11,669 nt of DNA from Lysobacterales bacterium. Its GTDB lineage: Bacteria > Pseudomonadota > Gammaproteobacteria > Xanthomonadales > Marinicellaceae. Position numbers and translations under genes: made by a program. The stretch is from positions 1 to 11,669 of the forward strand of contig WGBZ01000037.1 of assembly GCA_015494035.1 (NCBI GenBank). Direction: 5' to 3'. Under the pieces are notes generated by a model, which was not told where the DNA came from, made no database searches, and saw nothing but the letters and a program-made list of their open reading frames with translations. Each line of letters opens with the position of its first letter. Within the stretch, counting starts at the first letter, position 1. Positions 1 to 7,705 of the stretch are shown piece after piece.

Positions 1-149
1 ATCTGGGAATAATCCTTAAATTCGCCACCTTGCTTTTCAGCCGACACCTTGGTCAAAGCCGCTGTCAATGTGGTCTTGCCGTGGTCAACGTGACCGATGG
101 TGCCTACGTTGACATGGGGTTTGTTACGTTCAAATTTTTCTTTTGACAT
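1..149 (-). CDS. tuf: Elongation factor Tu, N-terminal fragment (3' end beyond window)
   Basis: EF-Tu is the GTPase that delivers aminoacyl-tRNA to the ribosomal A site in the cytoplasm. Only the first 49 codons are present; the gene runs off the left edge. Translation from the ATG at 149-147 begins [20 protein letters not shown], almost identical to E. coli EF-Tu, and includes the complete P-loop GHVDHGKT at residues 19-26. After residue 35 the sequence departs from E. coli in the usual variable stretch before switch I. A Shine-Dalgarno GGAG lies 7 nt before the ATG. The gene follows fusA after only 20 nt, so it is the last visible cistron of the str operon and is probably cotranscribed with fusA. 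Many proteobacteria carry two near-identical tuf genes; whether this one is tufA or tufB cannot be told from the sequence, though the position after fusA is that of tufA in E. coli. Confidence 0.97.
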   Translation of the reverse strand, partial: MSKEKFERNKPHVNVGTIGHVDHGKTTLTAALTKVSAEKQGGEFKDYSQ

Positions 150-169
150 TGCTTTTCTCCAAGCGGTAA

Positions 170-2263
170 TTAATTGTCTTTGATCAGATCTTTGGTTACG
201 CTCGCAGGCGCTTCCTGATAATGGTCAAACTCCATTGAATAGGTGGCTCGACCCTGAGTCGCTGAACGCAAGTCAGTGGCATAACCAAACATTTCGCTCA
301 ATGGAATGTGAGCACGGATAACCTTACCTGATGGAGAATCGTCCATACCTTGCAGGTTTCCTCGACGACGATTGATATCGCCTACTACGTCACCCATGTA
401 ATCTTCCGGGGTAACAACTTCCACCTTCATGATGGGTTCAAGCACTACGGCGTCCGCTTTCTTGGCGCCTTCCTTAAATGCCATGGAACCGGCAATCTTG
501 AAGGCCATTTCGCTGGAATCCACTTCGTGGAATGAACCATCAAAAAGGGTAACTTTGACGTCAACCACCGGGTAACCAGCGATTACGCCATTTTCCATTT
601 GCTCCTGGATACCTTTGTCCACCGAAGGGATGTATTCCTTGGGAATTACACCACCCACAATTTCATTGACAAACTCATAACCGGCACCTGGTTCCTGGGG
701 CTCGATCTTGATTTTGACGTGACCAAACTGGCCGCGACCACCGGACTGGCGCACAAACTTGCCTTCCTGCTCCACGGCCTTCTTGACTGTTTCACGGTAG
801 GCCACCTGCGGATTACCGACATTGGCCTCCACGCCAAACTCACGCTTCATGCGGTCGACAATGATGTCCAGGTGCAGCTCACCCATACCGGCAATAATGG
901 TCTGACCGGATTCTTCGTCGGTATAAACCCGGAAAGAGGGATCTTCCTGAGCCAACTTGCTCAGGGCAATGCCCATTTTTTCCTGGTCGGCCTTGGTCTT
1001 TGGCTCCACGGCCACCGCGATCACCGGCTCGGGGAATTCCATCCGTTCCAGAATGATGATGTTGTTTGGATCACACAGCGTGTCACCGGTGGTCACGTCC
1101 TTGAGGCCCACGGCTGCGGCGATATCACCGGCGCGCACTTCCTTGATCTCTTCACGGCTGTTGGAGTGCATTTGCAGCAGACGGCCCATGCGTTCTTTCT
1201 TCTGACGCACGGAGTTGTAAACCGTGTCACCGGAATTGACCACACCGGAATACACACGGAAGAAGGTCAGTGTGCCCACAAACGGGTCCGTGGCGATTTT
1301 GAAAGCCAGGGATGAGAAGGGTTCGTCGTCGCTGGCCTTGCGTTCGATTTCTGTTTCGCCGTCTTCGGCCAGTCCTTTAACCGGAGGAATATCTACCGGG
1401 GAAGGCATGACTTCAATGATCTTGTCCAGCAGTGCCTGCACGCCCTTGTTCTTAAACGCAGAACCGCACACAACCGGCACAAGCTCGTTGGCGATGGTGG
1501 CGTCGCGCAGGGCTGTCATGATTTCGTCTTCGGTCAGCTCTTCGCCTTCCAGGTACTTGTTCATCAGCTCATCGGTGGTTTCCGCAATGGACTCCAGCAT
1601 GAACTCACGGGCCTTTTCGCAATCAGCCTGCATTTCTTCAGGGATATCCCCGTACTCGAACGTGGTTCCCATGTTGTCCTCGTCCCACCAGATGGCCTTC
1701 ATCTTGATAAGGTCGACCACACCACGGAATTCGTCTTCGGCGCCAATGGGCAACTGCAAAGGCACCGCATTGGCGCCCAGGCGATCGCGCATTTGCTCTA
1801 CAACACGCATAAAATTGGCACCAGAACGGTCCATTTTGTTGACAAAGGCCATGCGTGGCACTTGATATTTGTCAGCCTGCCGCCAAACCGTCTCGGACTG
1901 CGGCTCAACACCGCCCACTGCACAGAATACTGCTACGGCACCGTCAAGCACACGCAAGGAACGCTCAACTTCGATGGTGAAGTCAACGTGCCCCGGAGTG
2001 TCAATAATGTTGATGCGATGTTGCGGAAACTGCTGTTCCATGCCAGACCAGAAACAGGTTGTGGCCGCGGACGTAATGGTGATACCGCGTTCCTGCTCTT
2101 GCTCCATCCAGTCCATGGTGGCATTACCATCGTGCACTTCACCGATTTTGTGGGACACACCGGTGTAGAACAGAATGCGTTCTGTGGTGGTGGTTTTACC
2201 GGCGTCGATGTGCGCCATGATGCCGACATTGCGGTATCTGTTAATGGGAGTCTTGCGTGCCAC
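170..2263 (-). CDS. fusA: Elongation factor G (GTG start)
   Basis: EF-G is the ribosomal translocase: it hydrolyses GTP to move tRNA and mRNA after peptide bond formation, and with RRF it splits spent ribosomes. The 697-residue product is close to the 704 of E. coli and aligns over its whole length. GTPase motifs are intact: G1 AHIDAGKT (17-24), G3 DTPGH (88-92), G4 NKMD (142-145) and a G5-type GSAF in the G domain. Later conserved blocks include [18 protein letters not shown] in domain III and [11 protein letters not shown] in domain IV. The start is GTG (2263-2261), chosen because the protein then begins [15 protein letters not shown] as in the family and an AGGA lies 8 nt upstream. It sits 36 nt after rpsG and 20 nt before tuf. 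No truncation or frameshift is seen. This is the canonical fusA rather than a diverged second EF-G paralogue. Confidence 0.99.
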   Translation of the reverse strand: MARKTPINRYRNVGIMAHIDAGKTTTTERILFYTGVSHKIGEVHDGNATMDWMEQEQERGITITSAATTCFWSGMEQQFPQHRINIIDTPGHVDFTIEVERSLRVLDGAVAVFCAVGGVEPQSETVWRQADKYQVPRMAFVNKMDRSGANFMRVVEQMRDRLGANAVPLQLPIGAEDEFRGVVDLIKMKAIWWDEDNMGTTFEYGDIPEEMQADCEKAREFMLESIAETTDELMNKYLEGEELTEDEIMTALRDATIANELVPVVCGSAFKNKGVQALLDKIIEVMPSPVDIPPVKGLAEDGETEIERKASDDEPFSSLAFKIATDPFVGTLTFFRVYSGVVNSGDTVYNSVRQKKERMGRLLQMHSNSREEIKEVRAGDIAAAVGLKDVTTGDTLCDPNNIIILERMEFPEPVIAVAVEPKTKADQEKMGIALSKLAQEDPSFRVYTDEESGQTIIAGMGELHLDIIVDRMKREFGVEANVGNPQVAYRETVKKAVEQEGKFVRQSGGRGQFGHVKIKIEPQEPGAGYEFVNEIVGGVIPKEYIPSVDKGIQEQMENGVIAGYPVVDVKVTLFDGSFHEVDSSEMAFKIAGSMAFKEGAKKADAVVLEPIMKVEVVTPEDYMGDVVGDINRRRGNLQGMDDSPSGKVIRAHIPLSEMFGYATDLRSATQGRATYSMEFDHYQEAPASVTKDLIKDN

Positions 2264-2299
2264 GTCTTTATTCCTGTTAAGTGTCTGTTGCTAAAGTGT
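2264..2299 (-). promoter_or_regulatory. rpsG-fusA spacer with the fusA ribosome binding site
   Basis: The 36-nt gap holds AGGA (2275-2272), spaced 8 nt from the GTG start of fusA, which supports GTG as the true start. It also contains an imperfect direct repeat, ACACTTTAGCAACAG (2299-2285) followed at once by ACACTTAACAG (2284-2274). The two copies differ by a 4-nt indel. The Shine-Dalgarno overlaps the end of the second copy. No hairpin or promoter stands out. Confidence 0.6.
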
Positions 2300-2770
2300 T
2301 TACCAGCGGAAATGCGCAAAAGCCTTGTTGGCTTCGGCCATTCTGTGAGTGTCTTCACGCTTCTTCAGCGCGGCGCCACGGTCATGCAGGGCATCCATTA
2401 GTTCGCCTGCCAGCTTTGCGGGCATGCCGTCTTCCCCACGTTTGCGCGCCGCTTCAATGACCCAGCGCATGGCCAGGGCCACCTGACGCTTGGGGCGAAC
2501 TTCCACAGGCACCTGATAGGTTGCACCGCCAACACGGCGAGATTTGACCTCAACCATTGGCTTGACTTTGTTCAGTGCGGTTTCGGCCAGCTCAGCCGGA
2601 TCGCCCTTTTCCTTTTCAGCCATTTTTTCCAAGGCGCCATACACGATCTTTTCGGCGATGGACTTTTTGCCATCCTTCATGACCATGTTGACAAACTTGC
2701 TGATGAACTCACTGCCGAATTTTGGATCGGGCAGGACTTCGCGATTAAAGTTTTTCTTTTTTCTGGACAT
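2300..2770 (-). CDS. rpsG: 30S ribosomal protein S7
   Basis: S7 is the primary assembly protein of the 30S head. It binds the 3' major domain of 16S rRNA and lies near the E site and decoding centre; in E. coli it also represses translation of its own operon. The 156-residue product has the usual S7 length and the family blocks LPDPKFGSE (residues 16-24), [26 protein letters not shown] and the C-terminal [20 protein letters not shown]. It lacks the longer tail of the E. coli K-12 protein, as is normal for most species. The N-terminus reads [11 protein letters not shown], lysine-rich where many relatives have PRRR; its codons form an A-tract containing an in-phase A AAA AAG heptamer. ATG at 2770-2768 is preceded by AGGT about 7 nt upstream. 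It lies 35 nt after rpsL and 36 nt before fusA. Confidence 0.99.
   Translation of the reverse strand: MSRKKKNFNREVLPDPKFGSEFISKFVNMVMKDGKKSIAEKIVYGALEKMAEKEKGDPAELAETALNKVKPMVEVKSRRVGGATYQVPVEVRPKRQVALAMRWVIEAARKRGEDGMPAKLAGELMDALHDRGAALKKREDTHRMAEANKAFAHFRW
2756..2762 (-). other. A AAA AAG slippery heptamer in codons 3-5 of rpsG
   Basis: The codons AGA AAA AAG put the heptamer AAAAAAG in the phase (A AAA AAG) that supports -1 ribosomal slippage in E. coli dnaX and in some IS elements. A -1 shift here would read GAA AAA CTT and then stop at TAA (2747-2745), giving an 8-residue peptide. I see no strong stem-loop just downstream, and the rpsG Shine-Dalgarno is about 15 nt upstream, farther than the stimulatory one in dnaX. 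The motif is certain; any function is unproven and may be a by-product of a Lys-rich N-terminus. Confidence 0.3.
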
Positions 2771-2805
2771 ACTACTGACCTATGAGTTGACGCTGACAAG
2801 AAGCC

Positions 2806-3180
2806 TTACTTCTTGGGACGCTTGGTTCCGTACTTGGAACGACCTTGACGACGATCGTTAACGCCCGCTGTATCCAGCGCGCCACGAACCACGTGATAAC
2901 GAACACCAGGCAAATCCTTTACCCGGCCGCCACGGATGAGCACGATGCTGTGCTCTTGCAGGTTGTGGCCTTCACCGCCGATATAACTGGTTACTTCGTA
3001 ACCGTTGGTGAGACGCACACGCGCCACCTTGCGCAAAGCGGAGTTTGGTTTCTTGGGCGTGGTGGTGTACACACGCGCGCAAACGCCTCGACGCTGAGGG
3101 CAGGCTTGCAACGCAGGAACATTGGTCTTGTAAACCTTTGGCTTCCTGGGCTTTCTTACTAACTGGTTAATCGTTGCCAT
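2806..3180 (-). CDS. rpsL: 30S ribosomal protein S12
   Basis: S12 sits at the decoding centre between the shoulder and platform of the 30S subunit. It takes part in tRNA selection accuracy and is the classic target of streptomycin-resistance mutations. The 124-residue product has the family length and aligns end to end with E. coli S12. The loop TTPKKPNS carries lysine at residues 43 and 44, and [13 protein letters not shown] carries K88, D89 and P91. These are wild-type residues at the main resistance positions, so a streptomycin-sensitive S12 is expected. D89 is the residue that RimO methylthiolates in E. coli. ATG at 3180-3178 begins [12 protein letters not shown]. The only clear Shine-Dalgarno, AGGG (3196-3193), is 12 nt from the ATG, which is rather long. 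It is the first gene after a strong promoter and a terminator-like hairpin, and rpsG follows after 35 nt. Confidence 0.99.
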   Translation of the reverse strand: MATINQLVRKPRKPKVYKTNVPALQACPQRRGVCARVYTTTPKKPNSALRKVARVRLTNGYEVTSYIGGEGHNLQEHSIVLIRGGRVKDLPGVRYHVVRGALDTAGVNDRRQGRSKYGTKRPKK

Positions 3181-3200
3181 AAAATTTCTTTACCCTATAG
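3181..3200 (-). promoter_or_regulatory. Ribosome binding site of rpsL
   Basis: AGGG at 3196-3193 is followed by a 12-nt A/T-rich spacer to the ATG. The spacing is longer than usual for a highly expressed ribosomal protein gene. The site begins only 4-5 nt after the T-tract of the upstream hairpin, so the base of that hairpin would sit at the edge of the footprint of an initiating ribosome. Confidence 0.55.
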
Positions 3201-3236
3201 AAAACAAACGACAGGCCGGTCGAAACCGGCCTGTCG
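3201..3236 (-). terminator. Intrinsic terminator or attenuator between rpoC and rpsL
   Basis: On the minus strand, CGACAGGCCGGT (3236-3225) and ACCGGCCTGTCG (3220-3209) form a perfect 12-bp stem, mostly G-C, closed by a TTCG (UUCG) tetraloop at 3224-3221. It is followed directly by TTTGTTTT (3208-3201). This is the standard form of a rho-independent terminator facing rpsL. The plus-strand side is followed by GATTAAGAAGG, with no T-tract, so it should act in one direction only. The T-tract is broken by one G, which would fit partial rather than full termination. Because the str promoter lies upstream of it (3251-3279), the hairpin would fall in the 5' leader of rpsL and may attenuate that transcript as well as ending or thinning rpoBC readthrough. 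Confidence 0.8.
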
Positions 3237-3250
3237 GATTAAGAAGGGGG

Positions 3251-3279
3251 ATTTTAGAGAGACAGGCCCCACCTGTCAA
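3251..3279 (-). promoter_or_regulatory. Sigma70 promoter of the rpsL-rpsG-fusA-tuf operon
   Basis: The -35 box TTGACA (3279-3274) matches the consensus exactly. A 17-nt spacer, the optimal length, leads to the -10 box TAAAAT (3256-3251), which matches the TATAAT consensus at five of six positions. The -10 is followed by CCCCC and then TTCTT, so transcription would start near 3245-3240, about 60-65 nt before the rpsL ATG. The GC-rich discriminator is typical of ribosomal promoters inhibited by ppGpp and DksA. A/T-rich segments at 3310-3291 could act as a weak UP element. The promoter is judged from sequence alone; its place directly before a ribosomal protein operon strengthens the call. Confidence 0.85.
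3261..3277 (-). repeat. Inverted repeat overlapping the -35 box of the rpsL promoter
   Basis: GACAGG (3277-3272), a 5-nt gap (TGGGG) and CCTGTC (3266-3261) form a perfect 6-bp inverted repeat starting inside the -35 hexamer and covering most of the spacer. The same GACAGG/CCTGTC words recur in the terminator hairpin about 30 nt downstream. It could be an operator or simply a chance match to the -35 box; no known repressor site is recognised. Confidence 0.35.
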
Positions 3280-3347
3280 GGCTTGCGCCTGATTTTCGCC
3301 TAAAAATTTGCCTCAAGGAGGTTTCGTTTTAGTCCCTATCTGAACCG

Positions 3348-3379
3348 TGCCGGATCATTCGATTTTGAACAATCCGGCA
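3348..3379 (-). other. Imperfect hairpin after the rpoC stop codon
   Basis: TGCCGGAT (3379-3372) pairs with ATCCGGCA (3355-3348). Inside it two G-U pairs and TTC/GAA extend the stem to 13 pairs around a 6-nt loop AAAATC (3366-3361). It begins 21 nt after the rpoC TGA. No T-tract follows, so it does not look like an intrinsic terminator; it may protect or mark the 3' end of rpoBC mRNA. The rest of 3280-3347 holds only a 4-bp GCAA-loop mini-hairpin (3290-3279) and A/T-rich tracts. Confidence 0.5.
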
Positions 3380-3400
3380 ATCAATTGGCAAAACCTTTGA

Positions 3401-6400
3401 TCAGGCTTCGCTGTTCTCCCCCTCAGTGCCATTGTTCGGCGCAATCTCAGGAGCCGCATCCGGTGTGGCTTCAGGTGCCACGGCCACCTGGGCTGCACTT
3501 TCGGCATCGGCGGCATCGCTCATCAGGTTATTCTCGATAGCGGCCAATTCCGTCTGCAATTCAGACTCGCGACTTTGGCGACGTTCCTTGTGGTAAGCCA
3601 GACCGGTACCGGCCGGGATCAGTCGACCCACGATAACGTTTTCCTTCAGCCCACGCAGGTGATCTTTCGCACCCCGGACGGATGCTTCGGTCAACACGCG
3701 TGTGGTCTCTTGGAAGGACGCCGCGGAAATAAACGACTCGGTGGCCAGTGATGCCTTGGTGATACCCAGCAATTGCAGCTGGAACTTGGCTGGCTGACCG
3801 CCCTTGGCTTCCACATCGGCATTGACCTTGCGTACTTCCTGCAGACTGACCTGTTCGGTCTTGAGGAAATCCGTGTCGCCCGGGTCGGTGATTTCGACTT
3901 TGCGCAGCATCTGCTTGACAATCACCTCGATGTGCTTGTCGTTGATGCCAACGCCCTGCAGGCGATACACTTCCTGGGTTTCATCAATCAGGTAGTTGGC
4001 CAGGGCCGGCACACCCTGCAGGCGCAGGATGTCATGCGGATTGGGATCGCCTTCCACCACCACTTCGCCCTTTTCCACGTGCTCGCCTTCAAACACAATA
4101 ATCTGACGCCATTTGGGAATCAGCGTTTCGTGCTTGACGCCATCGGCATCGGTGATCACCAGGCGGTTCTTGCCTTTGGTCTCCTTGCCGAAGGAAACAA
4201 TGCCAGAGGCTTCGGCCTGAATGGCCGGGTCTTTCGGCTTGCGTGCCTCGAACAGGTCGGCCACACGCGGCAGACCACCGGTGATGTCGCGGGTTTTACT
4301 GGACTCCTGCGGAATACGCGCCAGGAAGTCACCCACATTCACTTCCTGCCCGTCCTGGATGCTGATGATCGCACCAGCCGGCAGGTAATACTGGGCAGGA
4401 ATATCGGTGCCGGGAATGTTCACCGGCTTGCCTTTCTTGTCAACCAGTTGCAACAGCGGACGCAAATCACGACCGGCCGTGCCCCTTTGCTTGGGGTCGG
4501 TGATGACAAAGCTGGTCAGTCCGGTCAGTTCATCGGTCTGTTCCTGAACCGTGATGCCATCCTTGAAATCGCTGAAACGGACGATGCCGGACACTTCGGT
4601 GACAATCGGGTGGGTGTGCGGATCCCAGTTGGCAATAATGGCCCCGGCTTCTACCTTGTCGCCATCTTTAACGTTGATGACCGCGCCGTAAGGCACTTTG
4701 TAGCGTTCACGCTCACGACCAGATTCATCCATGATGGAAATCTCGCCTGAACGCGACACGGCCACAAGCTTGCCGTCGCTGTTTTCCACCGTTTTGATGT
4801 TATGCAGGCGCACGGTGCCGGAGGTCTTGACCTGGATGTGGTCGGTGGCTGCGGTCTTGGCCGCGGCACCACCAATGTGGAAGGTCCGCATGGTCAGCTG
4901 GGTACCAGGCTCACCAATGGATTGCGCCGCAATCACGCCCACGGCTTCGCCGATGTTGACCAGTTCGCCACGGGCCAGATCGCGGCCATAGCACAAGGCG
5001 CAGACACCGTGTTCGGTTTCGCAGGTAATGGCTGAACGCACTTTGATTCGGTCCAGGCCCAGCTTTTCGATTTTTTCCACCCAGGCTTCATCCAGCAAGG
5101 TGCCGGCCTTGATCACCGGCTCGCTGTCGTCTTCATTCAGGTAAACGTCTTCGGCCACTGTCCGGCCCAGCACACGCTTGGCCAGCGGTTCGATGACTTC
5201 GCCACCGTCCACAATCGGGTGGATGTCCAGGCCCTGAGTGGTGCCGCAATCATCCTCAGTCACCACCACGTCCTGTGCCACGTCCACCAGACGACGCGTG
5301 AGGTAACCGGAGTTGGCTGTTTTCAGTGCCGTATCGGCCAGACCCTTACGTGCGCCGTGAGTGGAAATAAAGTACTGCAGTACGTCCAGCCCTTCACGGA
5401 AGTTGGCCTTGATGGGCGATTCAATAATGGAACCGTCGGGTTTGGCCATGAGGCCACGCATACCGGCCAGCTGACGCATTTGTGCCGCCGAGCCACGCGC
5501 GCCGGAATCGGCCATGACATAGACCGAGTTCATGGAGTCTTGCTTGACTTCTTTGCCTTCGGCATCAACCACGGTGTCCTTGCCCAGGCTTTCCATCATC
5601 GCTTGGGCGATCTGTTCATTGGCCCGCGACCAGATGTCGATAACCTTGTTATAGCGTTCACCGGCAGTCACCAGACCGGAGGTGTATTGATCCTGAATTT
5701 TCAGGACTTCTTTTTCGGACTCTTCCAAAATGGCGGCCTTGGCTTCCGGAATGGTCAGGTCGTTGATGCCAATGGACATGCCGGCCATGGTCGCGTGACG
5801 GAAACCGGTGTACATCAGCTGGTCAGCCAGCACCACGGTGTCCTTGACACCAAGCTGGTGATAGCAAACGTCCAGCAGTTTGGAAATGTTTTTCTTGGTC
5901 AGCACCTTGTTGATGTGCTCGAAAGGCAGGCCTTCGGGCAGGATCTTGGCCAGCAGGGCACGACCAACAGTGGTGTCAACGATTTTGGTTTCTTCCACCC
6001 AGTTGCCGTCTTCGTCCCGGTGCTTTTCGGTCATGCGCACCTTGACTTTGGCCTGCATGCCCACTTCGCCGTTTTCATAGGCGCGATACACTTCGTCGAT
6101 ATCAGCAAAAACAGTGCCCTCGCCTTTCTGATTGATGAGCTCACGGGTCATGTAATACAGACCCAGTACCACATCCTGGGACGGCACAATAATGGGGTCG
6201 CCATTGGCCGGTGACAGGATGTTGTTGGTGGACATCATCAGTGTCCGCGCTTCCAGTTGTGCTTCAATGGACAACGGCACGTGCACGGCCATCTGGTCAC
6301 CGTCGAAGTCGGCGTTAAAAGCGGTACACACCAGCGGGTGAAGCTGGATCGCCTTGCCTTCAATCAATACCGGCTCAAAGGCCTGAATGCCCAGACGATG

Positions 6401-7687
6401 AAGCGTGGGGGCACGGTTGAGCATGACCGGGTGTTCACGGATAACCTGGGCCAGAATGTCCCAGACTTCCGGTGTGCCCTGATCCACGGCGCGCTTGGCG
6501 GCCTTGATGGTGGACACGTAACCCTGTTGCAGCAACTTGCCCAGAATAAAGGGTTTGAACAACTCCAAGGCCATCTTTTTGGGCAGTCCACACTGGTGCA
6601 GGCGCAAGGTCGGGCCAACCACAATCACGGAGCGGCCGGAATAGTCCACGCGCTTGCCCAGCAGGTTCTGACGGAAGCGGCCCTGCTTGCCCTTGATCAT
6701 GTCAGCCAGGGATTTCAGCGGGCGCTTGTTGGTGCCGGTAATGGCGCGGCCACGACGGCCGTTGTCCAGCAAGGCGTCAACGGATTCCTGCAGCATGCGC
6801 TTTTCGTTGCGCACAATAATATCGGGCGCGTGCAGTTCCAGCAGGCGACGCAAACGGTTGTTGCGGTTGATAACGCGACGGTACAAGTCATTCAAGTCGG
6901 AGGTAGCAAAACGGCCACCATCCAGCGGCACCAACGGACGCAAGTCCGGCGGCAGCACCGGCAGCACGGTCATGATCATGTGCTCGGGGCGGTTGCCACT
7001 CTTGTTGAATGATTCAAACAGCTTGATGCGCTTGGACAGGCGCTTGATCTTGGTTTCGCTCTTGGTGGAGTTGATTTCCTCGCGCAGCTTGACCAGACCC
7101 TGATTCAGGTCGATGGCCTTGAGCAGCTCGTAAATGGCTTCGGCGCCAATCTTGGCCACAAACTCATCGCCCCACTCGTCCAGTGCCTGCATGTACTGTT
7201 CTTCAGTCAGCAGCTGACCCTTTTCCAGATCACTCATGAGCGGATCGGTCACCACGTACGACTCGAAATACAGGATGCGTTCGATTTCGCGCAGGGTCAT
7301 GTCCAGCATCAGACCGATGCGGGACGGCAGCGATTTCAGAAACCAGATGTGTGCCACCGGGCTGGCCAGGTCAATGTGACCCATGCGTTCCCGGCGCACT
7401 TTGGTGCGCGTGACTTCGGTGCCACATTTTTCACACACCACGCCACGGTGCTTCATGCGCTTGTACTTACCGCACAGGCACTCATAATCCTTGATGGGGC
7501 CAAAAATGGCGGCGCAAAACAGGCCGTCACGCTCGGGCTTGAAGGTCCGGTAGTTGATGGTTTCGGGTTTCTTGACCTCACCATAGGACCACGAGCGAAT
7601 CAGTTCCGGCGGAGCCAGACTGATTTTGATCGCATCAAAATCGGCCTGTTTTTCCTGGGGGTTAAATAGTTTCAATAATTCTTTCAC
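3401..7687 (-). CDS. rpoC: RNA polymerase beta' subunit (GTG start)
   Basis: Beta' forms one jaw of RNA polymerase and holds the catalytic Mg2+. The 1428-residue product aligns end to end with E. coli beta' (1407). Zinc-binding cysteines are present at C70, C72, C85, C88 and again at C814, C889, C896, C899. The active-site motif NADFDGDQ (458-465) has the three metal-binding aspartates D460, D462 and D464. The bridge-helix region and the trigger-loop segment [12 protein letters not shown] (931-942) are intact, and the long proteobacterial insertion (SI3) follows the latter. The C-terminus ends in about 40 residues rich in Ala, Pro, Glu and Asp that do not match E. coli. GTG at 7687-7685 is preceded by GGAG 8 nt upstream and gives [11 protein letters not shown], as in the family; E. 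coli rpoC also uses GTG. It lies 18 nt after rpoB, so the two are surely cotranscribed. Confidence 0.99.
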   Translation of the reverse strand: MKELLKLFNPQEKQADFDAIKISLAPPELIRSWSYGEVKKPETINYRTFKPERDGLFCAAIFGPIKDYECLCGKYKRMKHRGVVCEKCGTEVTRTKVRRERMGHIDLASPVAHIWFLKSLPSRIGLMLDMTLREIERILYFESYVVTDPLMSDLEKGQLLTEEQYMQALDEWGDEFVAKIGAEAIYELLKAIDLNQGLVKLREEINSTKSETKIKRLSKRIKLFESFNKSGNRPEHMIMTVLPVLPPDLRPLVPLDGGRFATSDLNDLYRRVINRNNRLRRLLELHAPDIIVRNEKRMLQESVDALLDNGRRGRAITGTNKRPLKSLADMIKGKQGRFRQNLLGKRVDYSGRSVIVVGPTLRLHQCGLPKKMALELFKPFILGKLLQQGYVSTIKAAKRAVDQGTPEVWDILAQVIREHPVMLNRAPTLHRLGIQAFEPVLIEGKAIQLHPLVCTAFNADFDGDQMAVHVPLSIEAQLEARTLMMSTNNILSPANGDPIIVPSQDVVLGLYYMTRELINQKGEGTVFADIDEVYRAYENGEVGMQAKVKVRMTEKHRDEDGNWVEETKIVDTTVGRALLAKILPEGLPFEHINKVLTKKNISKLLDVCYHQLGVKDTVVLADQLMYTGFRHATMAGMSIGINDLTIPEAKAAILEESEKEVLKIQDQYTSGLVTAGERYNKVIDIWSRANEQIAQAMMESLGKDTVVDAEGKEVKQDSMNSVYVMADSGARGSAAQMRQLAGMRGLMAKPDGSIIESPIKANFREGLDVLQYFISTHGARKGLADTALKTANSGYLTRRLVDVAQDVVVTEDDCGTTQGLDIHPIVDGGEVIEPLAKRVLGRTVAEDVYLNEDDSEPVIKAGTLLDEAWVEKIEKLGLDRIKVRSAITCETEHGVCALCYGRDLARGELVNIGEAVGVIAAQSIGEPGTQLTMRTFHIGGAAAKTAATDHIQVKTSGTVRLHNIKTVENSDGKLVAVSRSGEISIMDESGRERERYKVPYGAVINVKDGDKVEAGAIIANWDPHTHPIVTEVSGIVRFSDFKDGITVQEQTDELTGLTSFVITDPKQRGTAGRDLRPLLQLVDKKGKPVNIPGTDIPAQYYLPAGAIISIQDGQEVNVGDFLARIPQESSKTRDITGGLPRVADLFEARKPKDPAIQAEASGIVSFGKETKGKNRLVITDADGVKHETLIPKWRQIIVFEGEHVEKGEVVVEGDPNPHDILRLQGVPALANYLIDETQEVYRLQGVGINDKHIEVIVKQMLRKVEITDPGDTDFLKTEQVSLQEVRKVNADVEAKGGQPAKFQLQLLGITKASLATESFISAASFQETTRVLTEASVRGAKDHLRGLKENVIVGRLIPAGTGLAYHKERRQSRESELQTELAAIENNLMSDAADAESAAQVAVAPEATPDAAPEIAPNNGTEGENSEA

Positions 7688-7705
7688 GTTTGTTTCTCCC
7701 GAATC
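7688..7705 (-). promoter_or_regulatory. rpoB-rpoC spacer with the rpoC ribosome binding site
   Basis: The 18-nt gap contains GGGAG, whose GGAG is 8 nt before the GTG of rpoC, and has no room for a promoter or terminator. This supports the GTG start and tight coupling of beta and beta' synthesis. Confidence 0.7.

Noticed and set aside
599..2401. Several plus-strand frames of about 200-240 codons opposite fusA and rpsG
   Set aside because: They overlap one another in different frames and lie opposite highly conserved EF-G and S7 sequence. No plausible product is recognised.
3209..3236. Bidirectional terminator
   Set aside because: The hairpin is symmetrical, but the plus-strand side is followed by a purine-rich sequence without a T-tract, and no plus-strand gene needs it.
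3314..3322. Perfect Shine-Dalgarno AAGGAGGT on the plus strand (anti-SD-like ACCTCCTT on the transcribed minus strand)
   Set aside because: No start codon or open frame follows at a usable distance on the plus strand. On the minus strand the pairing with the rpsL AGGG is too short to argue for sequestration.
3305..3322. CCTC-CTT-GAGG hairpin followed by CAAATTTTTA as a terminator for rpoC
   Set aside because: The stem is only 4 bp with a 3-nt loop, and the T-run is separated from it. Too weak to call.
3773..4750. 325-codon open frame on the plus strand inside rpoC
   Set aside because: Antisense shadow, as for the other plus-strand frames; no recognisable domain and no independent promoter evident.
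5219..6214. 331-codon open frame on the plus strand inside rpoC
   Set aside because: Antisense to the conserved catalytic part of rpoC, with the same His/Gly/Val-rich composition as the other antisense frames and no recognisable domain.
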